DNA of 64,000 nucleotides from the NCBI GenBank assembly GCA_013115125.1, contig JABANN010000107.1, positions 1-64,000 on the forward strand, read 5' to 3'. This document shows positions 31,871 through 41,166 of this stretch, one piece after another; position 1 is the stretch's first letter; every line of letters starts with the position of its first letter. Below the pieces are notes generated by a model. That model was not told where the DNA came from, made no database searches, and saw only the letters and a program-made list of their open reading frames with translations. Source of the stretch: Perkinsus olseni. Taxonomy: Eukaryota; Perkinsozoa; Perkinsida. A program made the position numbers and the translations under genes.

Positions 31871-33628
31871 ATGGCATCATCGGCTGCCTCTGATCCGTTT
31901 TATGTAGCCCGAGATGAGGTGAGCGACTCCTGCTGCTGATAATACCACCAGCTCATACACAGCCTACCGGGTTCAGGTTCAAAGCTCAGTGGACGAGATG
32001 AGTGCACGGTATGAAGAGTGGCAGACTAAGCAGGCTTCGGGTGCCAACCTGGCTAGGTCAGCCAGGTTCGAGGAACTGCAACAGAAGCTGAAGGAGGATG
32101 TACGGGGACTCGTCGTTCTCACTCGGGGAGAATTGTGTCTGGATGCGCTCTTCGTCCACGAAAGGAAATTTCAGTTAGCCTTTTAGCCCATTGTGATGAG
32201 CTTACTGGGACGAGCTTCGGCCGCGGTCGCGCGCGATAGACGAAACCCTATATATCGTTCTTCGTCTCAAAGGCGTCTTACCGCGTTCCCGCTTACGAAG
32301 AATAAGGAGACTGCTGTGAGTAAATTCGTTGCAATGATGATCTCAGCGTGGTCGTTACGCCGTGGTGGTTACAGCTACAAGTCTTGCCTGCCATCCATCT
32401 TCCCGTTGTAGACCCATTCCCTCACGGCCGATTTGAGAGACGTAGATGCTAGCATTCGAGCTGTCGAGAAGCATCCGGAGCGCTTCCCGTAAAAGAACCG
32501 AACTGTGTTGCCCGAAGCCTCGGTGATGTCTTTGCTGGACTCAGGCACTGCACGCCAAGCGAGCTTGCTAATCGACGGGAATGGGCCACTCGAATGAGAC
32601 AGCAGGTCAGGTTGGCATAACCATTGCAAGTTGGGGAGGTGCTCCCAACCTCAGGTACGCGATGTGAAGAACGCGATGAGCTCGGAGGCGGCTCGGCAGA
32701 GGCTGACCAAGGATCGAGAGATGCTGCAGATGGAGGAGGGGGCTGCCAGGAAGGCGAATGCTGAGGAGGTATGAGGCTTGGAGCTCCGGTGGGTTATCGC
32801 TAGCAGGTCATCATGTCACAGACCTCCGGAAATATTCATTTTCCTCTCTGATAGAGACCCTCTTGGCGCTAACCGTCAAGTATGATCAAAAACAAGCAAC
32901 AAGCGCACGATAACAGAAATAACAACTGACGTGACATCAGCGGTCATCACTTGAGATTATCCGAGAACTCCGCTGGCTGTGCCTAGTCATAAGGATGTTG
33001 CGCCTTGCAACACCCTCATCACTAGGCAACTAGGTCTCAAGACTTTTCGCCACTTGCTATGCAGAATGAGACTCCTGTATGCTAACGCAAGGCTGTTGAG
33101 AAGCCAAGTTGGTTCAGCTCGCCTTTGTCTCGTGTAGAATTCGAGATTGTTGGGTACGAACAAGCAAGTCCAGGAGCAGATTGTCCAGGACCAGGATGAG
33201 CAGCTTGACGACCTCGCCAGGGTCACTCATCGGCTAGGGGAGGCAGCACAGGCGATCAACGTCGAACTCTACGTAAGTCTACAGGTCAAGCTCATGCGGC
33301 CGAGCGGGCAAAGCTATCTGCTGGGCTAGCCCCTCCCCCCCGCGGTTTCACGATTTGCCGCCCCTCGGCTCGGTGCTGATCGACAGTGGTAAAATTCAGG
33401 ACCAGCAGCGGATGCTCAGCGAGCTGGACGAAAATATCGATCGGCAGCAAGATCAGATGAACTTCGTTATGGGCGGTCTGTCGCGGCTGTTGAAGACCTC
33501 AGATCACAAGCAGCTCTGCACAGTCATCGTAGGTCTTCTCGAGGAGGGGGAGGGGCGTACTCTCAGCTCCTTGCCAGGTGCTGTTCCTAATTCTGATATT
33601 CCTGTTGATGTGGAACCTAAATCTTTGA
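31871..33628 (+). CDS. STX6: Syntaxin-6-like SNARE (Qc, TGN/endosome)
   Basis: Syntaxin 6/Tlg1 proteins are Qc-SNAREs for endosome-to-Golgi fusion. Exon 1 (31871-31918) encodes MASSAASDPFYVARDE, the family DPFF/Y start. Exon 2 (from 31977) continues VQSSVDEMSARYEEWQTKQA. The N-terminal three-helix domain runs on through DLRDVDASIRAVEKHPERF (near 32420) and VRDVKNAMSSEAARQ. The SNARE motif begins QIVQDQDEQLDDLARVTHRL (near 33180) and continues QRMLSELDENIDRQQDQMNF. Splicing from HKQLCTVI to an acceptor near 33568 gives a tail anchor VLFLILIFLLMWNLNL, then a stop at 33626-33628. Reading without that intron would miss the anchor. The join near 32119-32411 is less certain. It matches the family in order, length and topology. 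Confidence 0.85.
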
Positions 33629-33732
33629 TATCCGTGTGTTGCTCCCTGTACCATTAGCCTATCATTTCAAAGCTATAGCGCCAGTCGCCTTGAGTTGGAG
33701 AGAAGCGGAAGTTGTGGTACCAGCAGTTGACA

Positions 33733-36001
33733 ATGGCGAACGTCCCTCGGCTTCCTCCTGCAGTGGCAGCTCCGACAGCCTCGACAGCCTCGACTAACCT
33801 GGCTAGGCTGTTGGACTTGAGAGATCTGGGGAGACGCTACGACTCGAGGGTGCTGAGGCAATGGTTGATGGACCAGGAGATAGAGCAGGTGAGGACGGTG
33901 TCCAGGGTGTCTTCAAGACAGAGTTGGATACGCTTTCACACTTGTGAGTTTCCGCATGTGGCGCTCTCTCTGCGATCATTCCCTTGGACCTGCGTAGCAA
34001 ATGCCTCATGCTGAGCTTGGCCTCTCCAGAGACAAATACTCATCGTCCGCGTTGTCGGTTTTCCCGCTTCTTTCGTGGCTTCATAACACCTTGAATGTCC
34101 TACTGTAGGAGTTGGCGGGGTTAGAGGGCATACCCGGGAGGGACGAGGGTCGGCAGACCTACGTGCGGAGCTATGAGCATCACGACCTGCAGTCGACGGC
34201 CTACAGAGTCATAGGGGTGGGGATGCTCGCAGGTGGGCCCTCACTGCTCAGCTGTGGTCCATCCACAGCGTGGCCTCAGGCGTGCTGGGTACGGCAATAT
34301 CGCTGGTCGTGGCGGCCGTCTCCTTCAATGGCTCTGATGTCTGGGAAGGGCTGGATGACCCCCGGAAGCTTGTTGATATTTGCTGTAGGTTTGATTGCTC
34401 TTCCTTCTCGGTCATTCCGCTGCTATTTCAGCCACGACGCCATCCCTGGCCTCGGTCGCCCCTTGGTTGTCGAGCATGCTATTCTGCAGTGCCTTTGAGA
34501 TCTCAGCCATCATGTGGCTCGTACGGCAGAGTCATCTTGAGATATGGGACGTAAGCTATGGGCGATTCACTCGAGCACGCCTGGAATGAGCGCGACTCGG
34601 TTTCGGGTTCTCTGAGGTCCCTGGAGGGCGTAGCTATCAGGGCTTCTCCCGAGTAATCCTGTTTTCTTGCGCAACCTATGGTGGCGTGAAGAGGCAGTTA
34701 GCGCGCGCCCGAAATTCATGAGACATGGAGACGGCTGTGCCGGCGAGTTGAGTACCCACCGGAGGATCTGGTGTTGCTCCGCCTCCGCTCCCTCCTGCCT
34801 CCGTCCGCTCATCGTTCGTCCACTGGCTTCAGTTCATCGCTCTGGCATGCGGAGTTGGATCTCGGATAGTGATACTGACGGACGTCCTGTGTCTGGTGAG
34901 TTGAACCTCCTCCTCCTCCTCGCCCGGGCTCACCAGCATCCTCGTCAGGTGCTCTTCAGCCGGTGTACCGGCGCCCTGTTTCTGACGTATGTCATAGTAT
35001 GGTCATTGAGCGTTGGAGTGGGCCAACTACTACCTATGATAAGGGTACGCCCCACCATCAGCATCAACGCCAGCGATTTCTTCCCGCGGGCTCAACTCAC
35101 TGGGATTTTACGAGGCTACGGAAGCCTTCTACGGCAGCTGCCTGGGCTGCTACGGGCCTTCTGCCGTCTTCAATAGCCGCTGGAATTATCTTCATCGCTC
35201 TCTCGCTATAACTCGCCCAACGTGACCACGAGTTCATCTCATTTCTGACGCCCCAAGTTTCAGAGCCTCTGTGCGTTGCTGCGGCGTCGGGACCTCTACT
35301 CGCTGACGGAGTCCTCTGCTTGTGGCCCAGTGAGCCTACTATGGCCAGGCACCTGGTGTAGAGCCGTGACTAGCCCAACAGGGGTAAGAGAACAAGAGAA
35401 CCATTGCTCTTGTCGTACCCGTCTCCTCAGCACACGCCCGTTCGAGGAGGCAGCGGGTCGAGCCGTGATGTCGACGCTGCTGCTGCTGCCACGCCAAGCC
35501 GCACTGTCTCCATGCAAGGGACCACCCTTTCCGCCGGATGGTGTGAGTGTCTCTAAGCTACCGCCCGTCTCCTGTTCCAAGGTCTTCCTCAGATTCGACC
35601 AAGCTGTGGCATGCAGCTCAGTACTCGGGTTGGCATTGCCTCTCGGGTGTCCTCCTCAGACTCTACGTACCGATCTCGGCCTTGGACGGCTGTGAATTCG
35701 GTCGGAGCGTTCAAAGCTACATGAGATGCTACTCGGCCACGCTGGTACGCCTGTCGATGGTCACTCGCCGTTGACCAGCCTTCAGGTCTTCACCGTCCTG
35801 AGAGTATATTTTCTCCTGGACTATTCTCCCAATCTTATGGTATTCATCACTCTAGTGTACTCGCTGCTGACCGAGTGCCTTTCCTGCCTCTATGTGATAG
35901 CGCCTAGGGCGGACGAGATTGTGAGCCTCTCCGACCGGGGCTTGGTCTGTTCATATTGGTGTGCTCAGGAAGACGAAGAAGACTGGTGGGACGCCCTGTG
36001 A
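33733..36001 (+). CDS. Polytopic membrane protein, unknown family
   Basis: Multi-exon plus-strand gene starting MANVPRLPPAVAAPTAST at 33733, about 100 bases after the SNARE gene. The N-terminus is hydrophilic (LLDLRDLGRRYDSRVLRQWL). The next exon (near 34110) reads ELAGLEGIPGRDEGRQTYV and YRVIGVGMLA. Several hydrophobic segments follow: GVLGTAISLVVAAVSF (near 34280), SMLFCSAFEISAIMWLV (near 34480), LTYVIVWSLSVGVGQLL (near 34985) and LMVFITLVYSLLTECLSCLYV (about 35840). The acidic C-terminus ends QEDEEDWWDAL before the TGA at 35999-36001. Alternating exons and short introns make the middle approximate. The pattern of four or more membrane helices with cytosolic tails suggests a transporter, receptor or channel, but no signature motif was recognised. 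Confidence 0.6.
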
Positions 36002-36172
36002 CTCATGGAAAATTGCCGATAGTTTAAAGTTTTATTAGATCTAGCTTCTAGCTGCAACTCCTCAGCTCAGTGTTGCGGTGGGGACTTCGGGGTACCTGTC
36101 GACGCCGAGTCGAGCTTGGGTCCGTTCTTCTCAGCGCATCCTTGCTTCTGATAGCTCGTCGTAGACTTCCTT

Positions 36173-36706
36173 ATGGTGCTTCGTACTCTTTGCGGCTTCG
36201 TCGGTCTGGCGACCGTGTTGGGCCGCTCGGGCAAGAGAGTGACGAGACCAGAACTGCTGTAGCAGCCTACCTTGGGGACGGGAAGGAGAGGAAGTTTGAT
36301 ACCTGTGGTGACAGCAAAGAGGACAGGCTGTACATGTCGGAAGCCTGTGCCGAGTTCAAAAAAATTGAGGGAAAAACTCGCGTGAAGTTCACCATGACTC
36401 TCGGCGAGGAAGCCAAGGATCCTGGAACAGAGCTCGAGACTCCGTGGCCGATGTACGCTGAGTCCTCAGGGGGCGAAGGGAATGATCTTGGGGCCTGTGC
36501 CTGGGGAGGAAGCGGCGTTCAAAGCGTTCGAGGCTATGGCAGCTGAACAGACGAGAACTGATGGCAGCTTCAGAGCGTTTGTAATAAAGCCAGGCGTAAC
36601 ATACGACGTGGAGATCGGCATAGAAGGACAGAGCATCTGGACCGCCATTATCAAGCTTAAGAAGGCGTCTCTGAGGCGAAGAGTATTCTGCTGCCTCCCT
36701 GGTTAG
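36173..36706 (+). pseudogene. Broken copy of the secreted tandem family (copy 1)
   Basis: Aligns by eye with the intact gene at 37165-37704. It has the same leader (MVLRTLCGFVGLATVLG), then KFDTCGDSKEDRLYMSEAC, KTRVKFTMTLGEEAKDPG and ETPWPMY, then GMILGPVPGEEAAFKAFEAM and DGSFRAFVIKPG. These pieces lie in different frames. One shift lies between the leader and about 36240. A second, one base in size, lies near 36455 just after PWPMY. No splice sites at those points would restore the frame. It is either a recent pseudogene or carries sequencing errors. Its nearest relative is the next gene downstream. Confidence 0.65.
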
Positions 36707-37164
36707 AGAGACCCCGAGCGTCCCCACTCGATTTATGTGCAGATGGTGTTGATGTATTTGATTGATGATGCCGTAGTTGAGTCTGGGAAGGTCGGTTGGA
36801 GGTTCCTCTAGGTAATGCCGGAGCACTAGTCGAACGGTTCACCTTCCATCATCTTCCTGTGTGCCCGACGTCCCTGCATGCCGGCTGTAGAGAGCTGCAG
36901 TCTCGGGGTTGCATCGTGTAGGGCGTGAGAGCTCATGAGGTCCTGTGAGGGTGGCATGTGAATGACGGTTGGGAATATATTGCCGAACCTCGCTTCTAGC
37001 CACGACCCTGTGATGCTGCCGCTTTTGCGTTAGGGGAGGAGCCGTGGGAGGGCCCTCCAGCGGCAATCGACGGAGTTGCGGTATTAGTCGGTCGGAATTC
37101 CTCTATCCGTGTCACATAAACGCCGGACGAGTTTTGTCCTGACAGCTCATCACAGGCTTCCCTT

Positions 37165-37704
37165 ATGGTTCGTCGCATCATCGCTCTCTGCAGCTTCGCC
37201 GTGGCTCTGGTGTCCGCTGCTACGGACACCAAAATAGTATCTTTAACTCAACTCAATGACTACCTTCTGGAGGACAAAGGGAAGGAGTTCGCCTCCTGTG
37301 GGCTCTATGAGGAGGACAAGCTTTATATCCCGAGAGCTTCCGCTGAGTTCGCTAAGGTGAATGGGAAAAGCCGCGTTAAGTTCGCTGTGGAACTGGGCAA
37401 GAGATCCAAGACCCCTGGCAAGGTCATTACCACACCGTGGCTCATTTACAAGCTCGGTATCACTGCCAAAAATCAGGGGATGATCGTGAAAGCAGTTCCA
37501 GAGGGGAAAGAGGCGTTCGAAGAGTTCAAGAAAGTGGCTGCTGAGGAAACTAATACTAACGGCGACTTCAGAGCCTTCGTGACCAAGACTGGGAACGTTG
37601 GTTTCGGTGCACTGCTGGCCATCGGGGGTGATAAGACCATCTGGACTGCGAGGGTGAACTTCGAGAAGGGAAACTTCTTCCAGAAGAGACGCTGTAAGCC
37701 TTAA
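37165..37704 (+). CDS. Small secreted protein, tandem family copy 2 (intact)
   Basis: Single exon, 179 residues, ATG at 37165. The leader MVRRIIALCSFAVALVSA has a clean Ala-x-Ala-like cleavage region. The mature part is about 160 residues of mixed charge: LNDYLLEDKGKEFASCGLY, SRVKFAVELGKRSKTPGK, TTPWLIYKLGI, EGKEAFEEFKKVAAEETN, GDFRAFVTKTG, ending in a basic QKRRCKP tail. Shared across the family are a Tyr-rich start, a PG-x-TPWL turn, an EFK helix and an AFV strand. This looks like a compact beta-rich secreted domain. Family unknown. Copies on both sides show a history of local duplication. Confidence 0.78.
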   Translation: MVRRIIALCSFAVALVSAATDTKIVSLTQLNDYLLEDKGKEFASCGLYEEDKLYIPRASAEFAKVNGKSRVKFAVELGKRSKTPGKVITTPWLIYKLGITAKNQGMIVKAVPEGKEAFEEFKKVAAEETNTNGDFRAFVTKTGNVGFGALLAIGGDKTIWTARVNFEKGNFFQKRRCKP

Positions 37705-38065
37705 AGAAACGTTACCGCCGGATAATGCCCTACCATCTAATTACATGCATGGGATGTTGATGTACATGATTGGTATGATAGTCTCGTGTTCATCCCTCTA
37801 GCAGCCATTGGTGGATACGCCCGTTATGCTTTGAAGGGGGTCTCGGCTAGATGGGTTTAGAGAGAATCCTGCCCTCTTGACCAGCTGGTCGTACGACTTT
37901 CTAGGCGAAGTACTGTCATGTGGGGTAAGTTTGAAACATGTGTCAGTAGGGAAATGTCCGGCAACTCTCTTGAAGGGTTGTTCTTTCCAGACACTCTGTG
38001 CGAGTTCACCGGCGGGAGGGCACCTCATCTCCGAGGATTCCCCTGTCAGCCCTGTTCTCTCCCCT

Positions 38066-38560
38066 ATGTCCATCGCTCGTGCTTGCTTGCTCTACCTCCT
38101 GTGTGTTGTGCCAACCTCAGCAAGCTGGTTCAAGCGCCGTGACGACCGCCCTCAGCCATCAACTGACCAGGAGTTTTCTCGGTATGTTGCATCTCGGGAG
38201 TTCGAGTCCTCCAAGACCAGCTACTTTATCCGCAGCATCTGTATCGAGTTCGATGACTCGGGTCTGAGGGCCCAGTTGAGCATCAGAATGTCGTGGAAGG
38301 CGGCGCGTCCATAACGCAAGGACACGTCTCCCTGGTTGAATGTGAAGTACCCTCCCGCCGTCCGTGGCGTAGTGACGGTCACGGCGAGCGAAGATGAGGC
38401 GGCGGTCTACGAGGAGTTCAAGCAGAACGTTGCCGATGAGAGTCGCGGTGAACCCGTCCTCGTAGTTGTCATTTTTCGTCTTTTAGATGGCAGTTATAGT
38501 TTCCATGTCTGTGCTGGTGGTAACAGAGGGAAACATTGCAGTACCGTACCAGTAAAATAG
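38066..38560 (+). pseudogene. Broken copy of the secreted tandem family (copy 3)
   Basis: The leader MSIARACLLYLLCVVPTSAS is followed by FSRYVASREFESSKTSYFI, SICIEFDDSGLRAQLSIRM and KAARP, then an in-frame TAA at about 38312. The same frame resumes at once with DTSPWLNVKYPPAVRG, YEEFKQNVADESRGEP and SFHVCAGGNRGKHC. Copy 4 reads AANPGRSYTSPWLK at the matching place, so the stop replaces a coding position. No intron explains it. It is a single-lesion pseudogene, or a gene needing read-through, or a sequencing error. Confidence 0.65.
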
Positions 38561-38828
38561 ACGCAACCCAGTTGTAAGAGCACCTTTGTCATGATGAGCC
38601 CACCTCACTGTATAGAGGGAGTGCCCCTTCGAGCTGATCGTTGTTTTCGATCTTCTGCCAGGGCTACTATCTTTCGTTAACGTGTGAACGTGTGCGAGTA
38701 AGGAATAGATTTTTCTCATCTGCGTGGTTTGCTACGCGGCGACCCGACCTTCGCGGCTGTCGTTTCTACAGCTGCAGACGCAGCGTCAGTTCGAGGTCCT
38801 TAGCTGTGGTTGCGTTCACCTCCTGGAG

Positions 38829-38870
38829 CAAGCCCAAAGGGGGCTCAGGCCTCGGTGGCCTTTGGGCTTG
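38829..38870. repeat. 12-bp hairpin between secreted-family copies
   Basis: Arms CAAGCCCAAAGG (38829-38840) and CCTTTGGGCTTG (38859-38870) are exact complements around an 18-base loop. It lies in the spacer between copies 3 and 4 of the secreted family. No function is shown. Confidence 0.7.
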
Positions 38871-39198
38871 GCCTCAGTCCAGTCCAAGAGCGGCCCATCC
38901 ATTCTTACTGGGGATGAGGCGAGCATGCGAACCATGAATATAAATCGTTCCAACTCACTCTCAGCGAGTAGCCGGAATCGCGAGGCGGGGAAGGAGCGTT
39001 GCTGCTGTGCCTAGCATTCGGGCTCGCCGCTGCCGTCCCCTTGTCAAGAATACATCGCTTCGCTCTTCGGAGCTACTGTCATTCATTTCCTCTAGGACCG
39101 CCGTGCATGCCATCAGGGTTTTCAGTACGAGTGGCCATCAGCCGTTGTAGCTGCAAATTTTACTTCAAGTGCCTCTATCAGCCTTGTTCCGTCTACTC

Positions 39199-39693
39199 AT
39201 GTTTTTCACCCGTGTCAGTCTGATCTGCACCTTCTGCATTCTCGCTACCGGCCTAGAGTATTTCAGAAGGCGTGGCGGCTACTCGCCTCTGCCGTTCAAC
39301 GACATCGAGCTTGCAAGCTACGTGGCTTCCCGGAAGATATCCTCTTCGGGGACGGCTGTGTATGTGTCAAAGATATCTGTAAAGTTCGATGACTCCGGAC
39401 AGAAGGCCGAGTTCAAGCTGCAGATGTCGTCGAGGGCGGCCAATCCGGGCAGGAGCTACACATCCCCTTGGTTGAAGATTGGGTTCTCTCCCTCCTGCGT
39501 CGGTAAAGTGTCGCTAAGGGCAAGCAACAAGGCGGCCTACGATGAGTTCAAGAGAAGCCTCGCCAGTGAGGTCGGTGGCGAAGCGGTCTTCAACGCGTTC
39601 GTCCTCCACTCTGGCGGAGACACCGAGTACAGTCTGCATGTCTGTGCTGGGGGTACTCTAGGCAAATACTGCAGCGAAATACCCATACACTAG
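39199..39693 (+). CDS. Small secreted protein, tandem family copy 4 (intact)
   Basis: Single exon. I start at ATG 39199 (MFFTRVSLICTFCILATG), which gives a good signal peptide; an in-frame non-ATG extension lies upstream. About 164 residues. It is closest to copy 3: ELASYVASRKISSSGTAVY, SVKFDDSGQKAEFKLQM, AANPGRSYTSPWLKIGF, AAYDEFKRSLASEVGGEA, NAFVLHSGGDTEYSLHV, CAGGTLGKYC. The two Cys near the C-terminus are shared with copy 3 and could pair. Same domain as copies 1 and 2 but a separate subfamily. Function unknown; secreted or surface location inferred from the leader. Confidence 0.75.
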   Translation: MFFTRVSLICTFCILATGLEYFRRRGGYSPLPFNDIELASYVASRKISSSGTAVYVSKISVKFDDSGQKAEFKLQMSSRAANPGRSYTSPWLKIGFSPSCVGKVSLRASNKAAYDEFKRSLASEVGGEAVFNAFVLHSGGDTEYSLHVCAGGTLGKYCSEIPIH

Positions 39694-40173
39694 ACTAGTC
39701 TTATGAGACCTGCGTCGGTCAGGTTGGTGTTAATTCGCGTCCTCCTCTGTACCGTAACGGGAGGCGAGGCTCGCCATAGTCCGCACGGTAATTTCTCCCA
39801 GTGGGCGCAACCGCCCTTTTTTCAAGTCCACGTACGTCGAATCGCGATGACACTACCATCTCTACTTATGTAGCTCGTACCATTGGTTCGATTTTTCCAT
39901 CGACCTTGCTCACTGGTTTCAGCTCCTATGCCTCCCTTGTTGTGCGTGTCTTGGCGGGAGGGGTCATCGCTCCATGCTCATCCTAGTATCATTTCTGTTC
40001 AACTCAGCGAGGCCCTCGTAGTCTGGTTCGAATTATTGTACTCGAGCTGCTCTGGTCCTTGATAGAGCGGTATTGTGGTATTTATGCTACAATGCCACCT
40101 TCAGCCGGGTTTTGCATCGCACCGCTGGCTGTTGACGAGTCGACCCTCCTCAGCTAATACCTTTTGTTGGACC

Positions 40174-40564
40174 ATGCCAGGGTTTCTGGGTCGGCTCCTC
40201 CTCTTTGCCGACCTGCTGGCTACGGTTCGGAGCCGGGAGGAGAAATTCTACTTCTCAGACGACGACGATTATGACTCGACGGACGGTAAGATGCGAATCT
40301 TTTCTGTGCGTATCTTGAGCTCACTCAGCCGACACGTCTCTTGGCGAGCCTGCATCAGCTGCCGCGGTCGCCGACCCCGATGGTCTGGGCTATAAGGTTG
40401 GATCTCACTTCCACCTCAACTTAGAAGACAATTTAAAGACGACACGGCCGCCGCCGACTACGGCCCAACTCCCAGAATATCCATCATGGCGTGCTGGAGG
40501 TGGGCCTTCGGTCCTCCCCGCCGTGGGATCGTCTGTGGGAGGCCGGCGACGTCCTGAGCTGTAG
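40174..40564 (+). CDS. Small secreted acidic protein, two exons
   Basis: Exon 1 is 40174-40285 and exon 2 is 40329-40564, joined in phase over a 43-base GTAAG...CTCAG intron, giving 115 residues. The N-terminus MPGFLGRLLLFADLLATVRS is a signal peptide or anchor. It is followed by an acidic patch (FYFSDDDDYDSTD), an Ala-rich stretch, GYKVGSHFHLNLEDNLK and a Pro/Thr segment (TTRPPPTTAQLPEYP), ending in RRRPEL. No family is recognised. It lies directly after the secreted tandem family but lacks its PG-x-TPWL and EFK motifs, so it is probably unrelated. Confidence 0.55.
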
Positions 40565-40572
40565 ACGCTACT

Positions 40573-40797
40573 ATGTTCTCAGATGCTCCGATCGAAACTA
40601 CGACAGGCGACTTGCCTTGGGGGGCCACGCCGTCTTCAGCGTTGTTTGACGTTGACACTGGCGACTCAAACTTGAAGGAGAGGAGTAGCATTCGGCCTGA
40701 GACGAGTCCCCATGCCGAGAGTAGTTCCACCACTACAGTGACTTCAACGACCACCACCGCCACCACTACGAAACCGAGTGAGGCTTTGAGTGCTTGA
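40573..40797 (+). CDS. Possible short Thr-rich protein
   Basis: An ATG frame of 74 residues starting nine bases after the preceding stop (MFSDAPIETTTGDLPWG). It ends in a Ser/Thr-rich stretch (SSSTTTVTSTTTTATTT) like the mucin-type gene at 7913-8506. There is no leader of its own, so it may be an exon of a larger gene. The opposite strand is also open, as expected for such simple sequence. Confidence 0.25.
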   Translation: MFSDAPIETTTGDLPWGATPSSALFDVDTGDSNLKERSSIRPETSPHAESSSTTTVTSTTTTATTTKPSEALSA

Positions 40798-41166
40798 GCC
40801 ATAGTGGTACTGATCTTGCCTGTCCAGCATACACGCCCGCGTCCAGAATACAGGAGACTAGCACGTCGCTGGACATGGACTGTCCTGATGGTTACGAAGC
40901 CCGGGGCCTCTGGGTACTCATCAATGACCCCACGCGGGGGTATAGGAAAGGTGGGAGGCCCCTTCTCTTCAGCCCCATCAGTGCACCTCCTCAGGCAAGC
41001 ACGAGTCTATCGCGGCGGTGTCTCTCATCTGTGACGACCATCTTGAGCAACTCAAGAGCTCGGTAGGCCTGTGGCATCACCCGCTCCCCCTTCGCTTCCA
41101 AGGTTTGTGTTGCAGCCTTCGACACCTAAGGCTTCAAGTCAACAGCAGTGGACCAGACTGGCCTGC

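Noticed and set aside
40458-40802. Minus-strand open frame with a hydrophobic Val-rich start resembling a signal peptide
   Set aside because: It is antisense to Thr/Ser codon repeats and overlaps exon 2 of the small secreted gene; the plus strand explains the region better.
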